Positions 44,267 to 54,690 of a stretch of 64,000 nt of DNA are shown one piece after another (positions within the stretch are counted from its first letter, which is position 1; every line of letters begins with the position of its first letter). The position numbers and the translations under genes are program-made. Source of the DNA: Aldrovandia affinis (taxonomy: Eukaryota; Chordata; Actinopteri; Notacanthiformes; Halosauridae). Where the stretch lies: assembly GCA_029706075.1 (NCBI GenBank), contig JAINUG010000169.1, positions 62,001 to 126,000 on the forward strand, read 5' to 3'. Below the pieces are notes generated by a model. The model was not told where the DNA came from, did not search any database, and worked only from the letters and a program-made list of their open reading frames with translations.

Positions 44267-44690
44267 TATAGTGGCTGCTCCCCTCAGTGTCCACCCCTGA
44301 ATATAGTGGCTGCTCCAGTCACTGTGTGTCCACCCCTGAATATAGTGGCTGCTCCAGTCACTGTGTGACCACCCCTCAATATAGTGGCTGTTCCAGTCAC
44401 TGTGTGTCCACCCCTAAATATAGTGGCTGCTCCAGTCACTGTGCGACCACCCCTCAATATAGTGGCTGTTCCAGTCACTGTGTGTCCACCCCTGAATATA
44501 GTGGCTGCTCCAGTCACTGTGCGACCACCCCTCAATATAGTGGCTGTTCCAGTCACTGTGTGTCCACCCCTGAAAATAGTGGTTGCTCCAGTCACTGTGT
44601 GTCCACCCCTCAATATAGTGGATGTTCCAATCACTGTGTGTCCATTCCTGAATATAGTGGCTGATACAGTCACTGAGTGTCTGTCCCTGA
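44267..44690. repeat. 39-bp minisatellite
   Basis: About ten to eleven tandem units of 39 bases built on 'ccacccctgaatatagtggc' and 'tgctccagtcactgtg'. Alternate units differ in the same positions (gcgacc/tgtcc, gaatata/caatata), so part of the array seems to have grown as 78-base pairs. Since 39 is divisible by three and no stop occurs in the unit, several frames stay open on both strands. Confidence 0.96.
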
Positions 44691-45489
44691 ATACAGTGGT
44701 TCCTTGCCGCTCTGCAGCCTCAACGGGGACACGGTGATGCTGTGGTCCATTGCCAGGATAACGCGGCCTCTTTCCTCTTTTCTCTTTCTTGAAACAGGAT
44801 ACCTGTTCACTGCAGTAGAGAAGGAGGCCCTATTGTGAACCTATACCAATGATGATGATGATGACAACAATGTTTATGTAATGTTTATATAACGCTGCAG
44901 ATACAAAGAACATTAGGTAGTAAATGTAATGATGCTAAACTCACAGTAATTCACAGAACATAAACATGTTAGCAGTATTAAACGCACTGTAAGAACATTG
45001 GACATGTTAAGCATTAAGTACTATGCAGTAGTAGTACATCCTATCAGATATCCTTATGATGTTACAGCCTTGTATCGGGCTTTAGAGTGGTTCTGTTAGT
45101 GTTCTGTTCAGATTTTTAAACAACCCTCTTTGTCTTGTTTATCTGCGTGAGAGCCTTACTGTTCCTGTAGTGCTTTGGGGAGAGGTCACAGTGCTTTTAG
45201 AGAAAGAATTTAGAAACAAGCGGGTGACATAGCCAGCATGGCAGCGTGTGAGTGAACACTCAATCCCTGTCCCTGGCCCCTATCTGGCCCATCCCCTGAG
45301 AGGGAAACAGAAGCCCCACTCATCTGCCCTATTAGATTACAGCGTTTTTATTGGGTTATCTTATTGCAGGGGCCTCTGTGAGCATGTTGAAAGTGACGTC
45401 CGTCGCCGTTAACTGAATTAATGAAATCGTTTTACGTGAATTCCTTGAAAACATCTGTAGAGGCTGTGTGTTAGTTTGCCCTGGCATCC
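44691..45489. other. Intron sequence with short (GAT)n run
   Basis: A GAT/GAC run lies at about 44849-44868. Nothing else recognised. Confidence 0.45.
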
Positions 45490-46270
45490 TCTCATGCAGT
45501 AGTGTGAGTCTCTATGGGACAGTAGTGTGAGTCTATGGGACAGTAGTGTGAGTCTATGGGACAGTAGTGTGAGTCTATGGGACAGTAGTGTGAGTCTCTA
45601 TGGGACAGTAGTGTGAGTCTCTATGGGACAGTAGTGTGTGTCTATGGGACAGTAGTGTGAGTCTCTATGGGACAGTGGGACAGTAGTGTGAGTCTCTATG
45701 GGACAGTAGTGTGAGTCTTTATGGGACAGTAGTGTGAGTCTCTATGGGACAGTAGTGTGAGTCTATGGGACAGTAGTGTGAGTCTATGGGACAGTAGTGT
45801 GAGTCTCTATGGGACAGTAGTGTGAGTCTCTATGGGACAGTAGTGTGAGTCTCTATGGGACAGTAGTGTGAGTCTCTATGGGACAGTAGTGTGAGTCTCT
45901 ATGGGACAGTAGTGTGAGTCTCTATGGGACAGTAGTGTGAGTCTCTATGGGACAGTAGTGTGAGTCTATGGGACAGTAGTGTGAGTCTATGGGACAGTAG
46001 TGTGAGTCTATGGGACAGTAGTGTGAGTCTCTATGGGACAGTAGTGTGAGTCTCTATGGGACAGTAGTGTGAGTCTCTATGGGACAGTAGTGTGAGTCTA
46101 TGGGACAGTAGTGTGAGTCTCTATGGGACAGTAGTGTGAGTCTATGGGACAGTAGTGTGAGTCTCTATGGGACAGTAGTGTGTCTATGGGACAGTAGTGT
46201 GAGTCTCTATGGGACAGTAGTGTGAGTCTCTATGGGACACTAGTGTGAGTCTCTATGGGACAGTAGTGTG
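45490..46270. repeat. 21/23-bp minisatellite
   Basis: About 35 tandem units of 'gacagtagtgtgagtctatg' plus one to three bases. Units come in two lengths, 21 and 23, differing by one extra CT. The array is highly homogeneous, which points to recent expansion or gene-conversion-like homogenisation. Confidence 0.97.
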
Positions 46271-46499
46271 TGTCTATGGGATGGTAGGGTGAGTTTGTTC
46301 AGGACAGTAGGGTGAGTTTTTGGGACGGTAGGGTGAGTTTGTTTGGGCCGGTAGGGGGAGTTTGTTTGGGACAGTAGGGTGAGTTTGTTTGGGCCGGTAG
46401 GGTGAGTTTGTTTGGGACAGTAGGGTGAGTTTTTTGGGACGGTAGGGTGAGTTTGTTTGGGCCGGTAGGGGGAGTTTGTTTGGGACAGTAGTGGGCGAC
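46271..46499. repeat. Diverged 24-25-bp minisatellite block 1
   Basis: This continues the array at 45490-46270 with longer and more variable units such as 'ggtagggtgagtttgtttgg'. A second block of the same type lies at 47500-47875. Confidence 0.9.
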
Positions 46500-47462
46500 T
46501 CTTGGGATGCAGGGGGATTATTTTTCCTCCTCACCTGCGGCTGCAGGAAGTCTCACAGTGAGCAGGTTTACGATGCTAACGCCAGACAGGAGCCGTGTGC
46601 TGTCCAAGCACAACAGCTACTTCCTCTTTCTCGCTTCTGTACACAAACAGGGTTTAACCCTGACCCCCATACATACACACACTCACCCACACACGGCACT
46701 GTCATTTCTTCCTCCGAATTTTTCCTCTGACGTGGTCTTTTTCCTGAGGAAATGAATGATCATGGATTTCAGGATAAATTATTTTCCTGTGCACTCACAG
46801 TGAGCAGGTTTACGATGAGGAAATGAATGATCATGGATTTCAGGATAAATTCTGTACTAACCCATGAGTCTTTTTCCCACCAGTTGGTTTATCATGAAGT
46901 TGCCATATCATATCAGTTCTCTGTTCATTTGCTTGTGCACGCTCTCTTTTAGGTTTCAAAATTGGAATGAAAATTCTATTGTAAAGAATATATGTGTGTT
47001 CATTCAGTACTTTCCAGTCATGAGATTGCACTGGATTATTGATAGATGTTTTTTGGTCATAGAAACTTGTACAGAGATCATTTCCTTTTGTTGTTGTTAA
47101 ATGTTAGGTGTTGCTGCAGAGCAAACTAGAGTCTCAAATCAGAAGAGTTCACTCATAGCTCCTGGAGTTTAGTCTCCTTGTTGGTTTGCAAAATGAATTT
47201 TTATTTTTTAGACAACCGTCACATAGTAAAAAAGGATTCAGGACAATATACAATTAAATAATTTGAAAAAAACGTAGTAAAATAAATCAGTACATACAAA
47301 TACAAAAGAATAAAAGAAAGTAAAATAAATTCAAATTAAACTCAGCTCAATATGAAATGAATTTCTTTCATAACTACAAATTATATGGCTTTAGGAGAGA
47401 GACAACCATATATTTTACAACAGTAGTAATGGCTAAATTACAGTGTCAGTATATGTAAGAAC
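46500..47462 (-). repeat. Tandem duplication, copy A
   Basis: This matches 47876-48822: both begin just after the minisatellite with 'gcagggggattatttttcct' and run through 'gaaattctattgtaaagaat' into the 3' end of an L1-like LINE ('gacaaccgtcacatagta'). Copy A has a small extra internal duplication (46746-46781 repeated at 46816-46851) and lacks about 50 bases near its right end. Confidence 0.92.
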
Positions 47463-47499
47463 TAATTAATTTGAATTAATTAATTTGATCTTATTTGGT

Positions 47500-47875
47500 A
47501 CGGTAAGGTGAGTTTGTTAGGGACAGTAGGGTGAGTTTGTTTGGGGCAGTAGGGTGAGTTTGTTTGGGACAGTAGTGTGAGTTTGTTTGGGACGGTAGTG
47601 TGAGTTTGTTTCAGGCAGTAGGGTGAGTTTGTTTGGGACAGTAGTGTGAGTTTGTTTGGGACGGTAGTGTGAGTTTGTTTGAGGCAGTAGGGTGAGTTTG
47701 TTTTGGATGGTAGGATGAGTTAGCTTTGGATGGTAGGGTAAGTTTGTTTGGGATAGTAGGGTGAATTAGTTTTGGATGGTAGGGTGAGTTTGTTTGAGAC
47801 GGTAGGGTGAGTTTGTTTAGGATGGTAGGGTGAGTTTGTTTGGGACGGTAGGGGAATTTGTTTGCGACAGTAGGG
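47500..47875. repeat. Diverged minisatellite block 2
   Basis: About 15 variable units of the 'ggtagggtgagtttgtttgg' type, paired with block 1 as part of the tandem duplication. Confidence 0.9.
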
Positions 47876-48822
47876 TGAGTGCAGGGGGATTATTTTTCCT
47901 CCTCACCTGCGGCTGCAGGAAGTCTCACAGTGAGCAGGTTTATGATGCTAACACCAGAGAGGAGCCGTGTGCTGTCCAAGCACAACAGCTGCTTCCTCTT
48001 TCACGCTTCTGTACACAAACAGGGTTTAAACCTAACCCCCATACACACACACACACACACACCCCTACACACGCCACTGTTATTTCTTCCTCTGAATTTT
48101 TCCTCTGACGTGGTCTTTTTCCTGAGGAAACGAATGATCAAGGATTTCAGGATAAATTCTGTACTAACCCATGTCATGGGTCTTTTTTTCCCACCAGGTG
48201 GGTTATCACGAAGTTGCCATATCATATCAGTTCTCTGTTCATTTGCTTGTGCACGCTCTCTTTTAGGTTTCAAACTTGGAATGAAAATTCTATTGTAAAG
48301 AATGTATGTGTGTTCATTCACTACTTTTCAATCAGGACATTGCACTGGATTTTTGATAGATGTTTTATGGTCATGGAAACTTGTACAGAGGTACTTTCCT
48401 TTTGTTGTTGTTAAATGTTAGGTGTTGTTTCAGAGCAAAATAGAATCTAAAATCAGAAGATACTCAGAAGAGCTCACTCATGGCTCCTGGAGTTTATATA
48501 TTTTTGAATGTGTTTATTAACTTTTTTCTTTTTTAGACAACCGTCACATAGTACAAAAGGATACGGGACAATATAAAAGGAAATAAATTGAAAAAACTGA
48601 TTGAGTAAAATAAATCTGTACATACAAATACAAAATAATAAAATAAATGAAAATAAAACTCAATATCACATGCATTTCTTTCATAGATACAATTAAATGG
48701 CTTTAGGAGAGAGACAACCATAAATTGTACAACAGTAGTAATGGCTAAATCACTGTGTGTACAGTATGTAAAGCCTTTCATCATTGTGGCAGATACGCCT
48801 GGGTCAGTATATGTAAGAAAAG
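47876..48822 (-). repeat. Tandem duplication, copy B
   Basis: Second copy of the unit at 46500-47462, diverged by roughly 10% by eye. Its right part is the 3' end of the L1-like element that continues to 51729. Confidence 0.92.
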
Positions 48823-48862
48823 GTCCCCACACTTTATAAAACACGTCAGTTTTTGAATGCAA
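48740..48862 (-). pseudogene. L1-like ORF2, C-terminal remnant
   Basis: The segment HSKTDVFYKVWGPFLTYTDP is the typical end of L1 ORF2 proteins. It is followed by 3' untranslated sequence of the LINE. Confidence 0.85.
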
Positions 48863-49092
48863 TAAACATGTTAGATGGTCTATGAGGACATATTCAGTAT
48901 CTTATACCAAGCCGCAATTGAAGGGATCTTGTCAGTAATTCATTGAAGTATGATATTTTTCCTTGCACAAAATGGACCACTGTACAATCTTTTCTTATAA
49001 ACATCAGTGACGTAATCACTGGGCAGGCCCAGTAGAAGAGACCCTGTCTAATTTAAGTTTGGTTTCCAGCATTTTCTCAATGTCCTGTAGGA

Positions 49093-49375
49093 CAGGGGTC
49101 CCCAACCACCAGGCCGCGGCCCGGTACAGGTCCGTGAGGCATTTGGTACCGGGCCGCACAGAAATAATAAAAACGTTTTAATTTTATTTCCATTTTATTG
49201 ACTATCGCAGTCTGCAGGGTGTTTTATTTTGAAAAATGACCACTTCCGTCTGTGTGCCTCTTTTCCGCACTTGTCTCAGTTTTTTTCCATGCACCCCCCC
49301 CCCGGTCCGCCGGTCTGTGGAAAAATGGTCTTGCATGAAACCGGTCCGTGGTGCAAAAAAGGTTGGGGACCGCTG
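49093..49375. mobile_element. hAT-like miniature element nested in L1
   Basis: A 283-base element starting caggggtccccaacc and ending ggttggggaccgctg, inverted copies with one mismatch. The 8-base target duplication ctgtagga is perfect (49085-49092 and 49376-49383). It interrupts the L1-like LINE and is therefore younger than it. Non-coding. Confidence 0.96.
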
Positions 49376-49439
49376 CTGTAGGATATCCGACCAGTATTTT
49401 TGCAGCCTGGTACAAGACTAGAGACAGTGGGTGAGACTG

Positions 49440-49545
49440 CCTGTGTCCCTCTTGCACTTAGGGCACAATGGAATTGAATTTCCTTCTGCGACTTGGAGAT
49501 ATATGTACCCTGTGAAGAATTTTTAGTTGAATTGCTTTTGTTTGG
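49440..49545 (-). pseudogene. L1-like ORF2 fragment downstream of RT
   Basis: On the minus strand one frame reads AIQLKILHRVHISPSR followed by a Cys/Lys-rich part. This corresponds to the region after the reverse transcriptase in L1 ORF2, ahead of the Cys-rich domain. Confidence 0.7.
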
Positions 49546-49749
49546 TTACAGACTGCTATTCTCTTAGCCTTCTCGCAGGCGTCTTCCCACATCTCCTCGG
49601 TTATCTCTGTGTTTGGCTCTTTCTCCCAGATTGTCCTGAGGCCCTGAGTACTTGTACAGGAGTGGTCCCTCAGTTTGTCATAGAAAACAGTAATCGATGT
49701 GTCTCCTTTTATGAGAAAGACCTGTATTTCTACAGGTGAGAAAATGTGT

Positions 49750-50100
49750 GAGTAATTTATTTATTTATTTTTCATAAATAAAAGTCCCTTATCTGCAAAT
49801 AACAAAAAAAGTATTTTATAAGTATGTTATACTTCTCAGCTATCTGGTTGAATGACATCAGGGTGGAGCTGGCAAATATATCCCTGAGACAAATTATTCC
49901 TTTTGAGGCCTGGAGTTTAGACCATGGTCTAAAATAGCTGGTAAAAAGTCAGGGTTGTCAACAATTGGAGTCAGAGACACATTTTTCATGAAAATATAGT
50001 GCAAATCATTTGAATAGGATAAAGCAAACGTGGGAGAACATTCATTTTCAGAAGAGAGTCCCAGCCTAACCAAGGTATGAGGAAGGCGTTCCATTGTTCA
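49750..50100 (-). pseudogene. L1-like ORF2 post-RT fragment
   Basis: The minus strand contains SLLKMNVLPRLLYPIQMI, a conserved signature after the RT domain of L1 ORF2. Stops and shifts surround it. The RT core itself, with its YADD-type motif, was not found, so it has probably been deleted. Confidence 0.8.
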
Positions 50101-50317
50101 AGGTCCTATCTGTCAAAGAGGGGGGCGAACATCAGGTTGAATCTAGGTGTTATACTAGATATACCTAAATAAATAAATCCTGAAGGGGACCACTTAAAAG
50201 GAAATGGAGAGGGTGTACTGAGCACCTGCTGTAGGCTGCTCAGAGGCAGGAGAAATATAATTTATACCCAGAGAAGGTACTAAACATACAAGTTATATTA
50301 ATTCAATGGGCAACTGA

Positions 50318-50395
50318 CACCTCAGGGATTGGCTGATTCGATAATTGCATTAATGAGCAGGTATACAGGTGTACTTAATAAAATGTCGTTTCTTG
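50318..50395 (-). repeat. Tc1-like end fragment
   Basis: On the minus strand 'ttaagtacacctgtatacct' and 'ttaatgcaattatcgaatca' match the left interior of the element at 5322-5872. It probably inserted into the L1 copy. Confidence 0.75.
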
Positions 50396-50479
50396 CCTGT
50401 ATGTCTAACCCGAATATAGTGACAGAGATGGGCTATCAGTGGATGGGGAGTTAGTAGAAAGAAATGATTTGAATTCTTA

Positions 50480-50960
50480 AGTGAAATAGGAAGTAAAATT
50501 GTGGTCATTCAGTGTAGAAGGGCTTAATGTCCAATGTCAAGTTTGTATTGGAGCACCTTTAAGTTTTATGTCTAGATATACAGCAGCGTGGTCAGATATA
50601 AATATATTTCTTATCAAGCTAAATACAACTGATTGTAGAAGTCTCTTAGGGGCAGAAAAGTGTCAATTCTTGTGTAGCATTTGTGAGGATTAGAATATAA
50701 TCAAGGGTATTCTTTATCTTCAGGGTGCAGTGCTCTTCATACATCTGCGTATCTTAATTCCTCACATAGCACATTGAGAGACCTTGCCTGTGTTGATTGA
50801 GTCAGTTTGCCAAGGGGAAACCTATCTATCATGGAGTTCAGTTGACAATTACAGTCCCCTCCCACAAGGTTGTTCTCTAGGGACCAGTCTGATAACTTTG
50901 AAAAAACACCAGTAAGAAAATCAAAGGGACGACCTGGGGGACAGTAAACATTTGTATTTG
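50480..50960 (-). pseudogene. L1-like ORF2 endonuclease remnant
   Basis: Broken frames on the minus strand read ADVWRALHPEDKEY and then CYTRIDTFL and ISDHAAVYLDI. These match the C-terminal part of the apurinic/apyrimidinic endonuclease of L1 ORF2, including the SDH motif that holds the catalytic His. Stops and frame changes show it is inactive. Confidence 0.85.
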
Positions 50961-50999
50961 CAATTTGTTCCCCTTGTAGAGTAGCATTAACAATCGCGT

Positions 51000-51563
51000 A
51001 TCACTCCAGCACTTTCTGCTTGTCAACGTAGTTGTGGAATCTGATGAGAGTTGGACGGGGCCACTGGTTTGGATTTGGCAGTTTTTTTTCAATGCGGCCT
51101 GCTTTGGTTTCAATGTTCAGGAAGTTAGGTAGCCAGCTTTTGAAAAACTTAGTTGGCCGGCTGCCCTCCACGTTCTCCGGAAGCCAGGCGGCTCATATGT
51201 TCTTTCTCCTACCCCTTTTCTCTAAGTCATTGATATGATCGGCTATATCCTACATTTGCTTTTCCTTTGCTTGTAGCCATGACTTAGCGGAGGCAGTAGC
51301 CGTCTCCATCACTGTTATCCTGTCCTTCGCTTCAGAGCTCTTTTCAAAATTCTTCAGCTATAACAAATGAGCTTTAGGTATTTGTGACAAGGGAATGAGT
51401 TTCTCATCAATTACCACAGTAATATTGTCTGTGATTTCTTAAATTGCTTGACAGAGGGTAGAATCGAATGTGCTAGGTCTGCTAGCTGTTCAGCAGTCTG
51501 TTCAAGCCAGCTGTACTCAGTGGAGTCAGTTTTGCTCAAGTTTTTTGTCTTTCTGAAGGGCAT
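51000..51563 (-). pseudogene. L1-like ORF1 remnant
   Basis: From ATG 51563 the minus strand reads MPFRKTKNLSKTDSTEYS, a plausible ORF1 start. After several stops comes LPENVEGSRPTKFFKSWLPN and WPRPTLIRFHNYVDKQKVL, which match the RNA-binding and C-terminal domains of L1 ORF1 proteins. In L1, ORF1p coats the element's RNA. Here it is broken. Confidence 0.85.
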
Positions 51564-51707
51564 GGCCCTTGAACGTTTAAAAAAATAGTCATGAGGCTCA
51601 TGTTACCATGTCTAACTTATGATTTTTTCTGTAATGTCGGTTTTGCTGGGTATTTTTGAAAAAATGTATGCAGTGGTGCAGGAGCTCAAAGAAGTCGACC
51701 GTTCTCT

Positions 51708-51720
51708 ATGCCGCCATCTT
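51708..51720 (-). promoter_or_regulatory. YY1-like motif at L1 5' end
   Basis: The minus strand reads gggggaaagaagatggcggc at the right limit of the L1 copy. The core aagatggcggc is an exact YY1 consensus. Mammalian L1 elements carry a YY1 site near base 20 of their 5' UTR, where it sets the transcription start. Functional equivalence here is inferred. Confidence 0.6.
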
Positions 51721-51729
51721 CTTTCCCCC

Positions 51730-52617
51730 AGGATGGGCATTTTAATGGAAAGCATTATAATGCATTTCTCTGGACTGTTTTAGTCCTATAATCCATATCT
51801 GTGGATGTTTTTGTCCTATAATGAAAAGCGAGTAGATTCATTTGTGGGACGCCAGTGACCCCTGTCCCGTCAGAGCATCAGCTGGCACCCCTCCCATTGA
51901 AAACGGCGTGCTGAGGGTAGAATTGCCCGTCCCCCTGCACCCAGGGTCCTCCAATCTAAAGAGCACCCCCCACCTGGCATGCGTCACATATCTCAAATCT
52001 CTCGTAACATCGACTCTCCGGAAGTCAGGTCCCACCCTAAAAATGGAATGACTTCCTCCTGGTTTTACTAAAACCCCACGCCCCCCCTCCCATCCTTGTC
52101 CCCCTCTGCGCATGATAGCGCATGTGGGGAAAGCGCCAGTGCGGGGTGCAGAGGACGCTGTGCTGTTTCTGTGCCCTCTGTAATCACTGGAGTCGATAAT
52201 AAAATGATGACGTCATACAGCCGACCCAAGCATGGATTTGTTTGTTCAGCTGGCCGAAGTCCCTTTCAGTGTTTGGCTCCTGTGGGAATATCACATCAAC
52301 TTTTATTTTTTTAACTTTTTTAAAATTATTATTTCAAATATTTTTTATTAGATCTTTAAACAAATCAAATATTTTGGGGGTACAAGAATTGTACTGCAAC
52401 TGAACTGCATATTATTATCATAGTATTTATATGCTACGAGTAAGCCTGAGCACAATGTGCACAACATCAGACCATCAATTTAAAGAAGCACAACTTATGC
52501 AACCTCGCCATCGACATCATCAAAACATCAAGGAAATAAAATAACCAAACTGATTTCAGATCAATAGCAGGTCTTCCCAGCTCTTAAATGCTTTTATTTA
52601 TAAATTTGTTTCCGACT
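51730..52617. other. Intron sequence, nothing recognised
   Basis: No supported gene or repeat; the segment 51840-52130 is GC-richer but shows no exon. Confidence 0.45.
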
Positions 52618-52913
52618 TTTTTCTATTTTTCTCCCAATTCAGTAGCCAATTGTATCCTCTTTCTACTTAAGCTATCCCCTCTCTCGCACTTTGAGCTCGC
52701 CTCCGCAGCTGTGGGACCGGCACTGACAAAGGCAAATGAAACGCCTCCTCAGAGACGGAACCCCGCCAAGCCTTCAATCGTAACTCCGATACACACAGAG
52801 CCACGCCTATACGCGAGCTCCTGCCGGCTTTCCTCTCCCCTTCCCTGAACAGGACTCAATTCCAGCTTGTCCTCCAGGCAAGTGCCTTTACTGTTATGCC
52901 ACCCGGGGGCCCC
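52618..52913 (-). repeat. tRNA-derived SINE, family 1 copy
   Basis: Read on the minus strand it starts with ggggcccccgggtggcataa, the tRNA-like head, and ends with 'tactgaattgggagaaaaat'. Same family as 57832-58108, 59261-59600 and 61968-62306. Confidence 0.85.
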
Positions 52914-53252
52914 AGTTCTTCCCAGCTCTTGAGGTGGGTTTCCAAGAAGAATCCAAAGCCAATATCACACCTTCCTCTCAACCTCCACCCATACACACAC
53001 ACTCGCTTTATCCTGCCTTGTATGATGTTGTGGAGACCGCAGTGTTTATGTCCTGGACATCCTGGAGACGGTATGACAAAACAGATCAGATATAGAGGCA
53101 TAGATATAGTGGTGAGGGCACATCCTCGACACTCTGAAAGAGGCCATCTTGTTTCCCAATGAACTATGAAACTAGAATGACGCGGCCCTGATTTTCGAGA
53201 ATGAGTTATAACCATAAACCGCCCCTGTTACTGGCATAGACTCCAGACATAG
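52914..53252. other. Intron sequence, nothing recognised
   Basis: No supported feature; antisense frame of 119 codons has no motif. Confidence 0.45.
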
Positions 53253-53434
53253 AACCTGCAGATCCATCAAAACCGTTTCCCAGAAAGGCAGTAGCTATCT
53301 GTGGCCTTCCTCAAACTGTCTGCTGTGTACGATCGAACAAGGACAATATTTCACGCAGTAAAGCCTTAGGAATGAGGTACAGACCAGTACGGCTTATCAC
53401 TGTGTGAGTGTATGCTAAGAATTATTGTTAAAGG
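53253..53434 (+). repeat. 182-bp direct repeat, copy 1
   Basis: Matches 55550-55731 base for base except five substitutions (about 97% identity) and no gaps. It runs from aacctgcagat to 'attattgttaaagg'. No coding potential or family recognised. Confidence 0.95.
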
Positions 53435-53436
53435 GG

Positions 53437-53500
53437 GCCAGTGTGGTCCAGTGGTTACAACGTCCGACGCTGGCCACGGAGACTGGGGTTCATACATTTT
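53437..53500 (+). repeat. SINE head fragment
   Basis: The words 'ggtccagtggttacaacgtc' and 'gagactggggttcatac' match the head of the SINE at 59261-59600 read in reverse. It follows directly after the 182-bp repeat. Confidence 0.65.
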
Positions 53501-54539
53501 GTGTGTTATGTTACTGCTTTCTAAACGGTGTCATTTAAGCATGGCTTGTAATTTGTCACCGCCCTCATTGAGGGCTCGCGCTTGTGCACGTTTGGAACCC
53601 TTGCCACACCAGCTCAGTAAGGGCAGATGAGACGCACCTTTATAATGCACCTTAATGTGTGTGTTTCACATTGTAGAAGTGATGGAAATTCCCATAGATT
53701 ACAACACTGATCCATCATCAAAAAAACTATGAATTGTAGAGGTTGCTAAAACCAATTTTACATACCGCAAGAGATGTTTAAAGGTAGACTAAGCGATGAG
53801 AGGTAGTTAGTAAACACATGACAACAGAAGTGTCTGTAGTTCTTTGGACCATACTCCCGCGTTGCCAGTTGACCATTCATAACTGATAGCGAAAAATATC
53901 AAGCAATTTTTTTATATTTGATTATAGATTTCCTATACTAATTTGCGGACCCATACAATCTACTATAGCTAGACCTCATCAGCCACGGCTTAGTTGTAGC
54001 CATTGCAACTGCAGAAACATGTCGAGGTAGGCTTGCTACAGGTGATGACTATCCTATAAAATGCTAACCAGCCTTCAACCTATAAGCTGAGCCACTTTCA
54101 GCTCTTTCCGTCTTGAAAAACCCCTCTACAATGTTTACAGGTTTTCTACATCTGTACCTTTTGTGTTCAATGTCTTGGTTTTCTTTGCTTTAGGGTTCCA
54201 TAGCTAGCTAGACTAGTAACTCCTCTTTTTTTCTTCTTCGAACATAAAGTAGGTGCTGGACAGGAGCAACTAGTGCCGGAGGTTGGTGGCTAAAGGTTGG
54301 ATTGCAGTTTGCATGAGTTCCAGCGCGTTTGTTTAAGAAGTAGCCCCACCACTGAACGATTACGTCAAATCACTTAGTATGCCATTAAATGAAGATGCAA
54401 ATATAAACATTGAGACTGTATGACGTAAATGAGGATGAATCATTAAAGGGGACAATAGACATCATTATCAGTTTTTATGCAAACTTAATTTCATTTATTT
54501 AGAGGCCCTCATGCATTGTGCACACTTTTGACCACATAC
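53501..54539. other. Intron sequence, nothing recognised
   Basis: No supported gene or repeat. Confidence 0.45.
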
Positions 54540-54690
54540 TGTGCCGCCAGAAGAGGATAGACTTTAATCTGGTTCCTCTCAAGGTTTTTCCCTATACTCT
54601 CGACCAAGGGAGTTTTTCCTTGTGGGTTCTCCTTTGCAATGCATTTGGGAAAAGCACTATACAAATAAATGTGATTTCATTTGACCGTGT
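54540..54690. repeat. Dispersed fish repeat fragment
   Basis: The blocks 'tctggttcctctcaaggttt' and 'gggagtttttccttgtgg', then 'aaagcactatacaaataaat', form a sequence I recognise as widespread in fish genomes. Family not named. Confidence 0.65.

Larger units (their letters stand above)
48530..51729 (-). mobile_element. L1-like LINE, decayed, antisense
   Basis: A non-LTR retrotransposon of the L1 lineage on the minus strand, about 3.2 kb and thus well short of a full-length L1, with internal deletions and many frame breaks. From its 5' end (right) it shows an ORF1 start near 51563, an ORF1 RNA-binding region, an ORF2 endonuclease segment, a post-RT segment and the ORF2 C-terminus. The 5' edge keeps a sequence like full-length L1 ends. 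A hAT-like element is inserted at 49093-49375. Confidence 0.88.

Noticed and set aside
44284-44737. Repeat proteins of 117-129 codons on both strands
   Set aside because: All are products of a 39-base unit without stops. No start context, splice sites or flanking coding support them.
45490-46270. CRISPR-like array of short repeats
   Set aside because: Units are directly adjacent without unique spacers, and the surroundings are vertebrate intron. It is a minisatellite.
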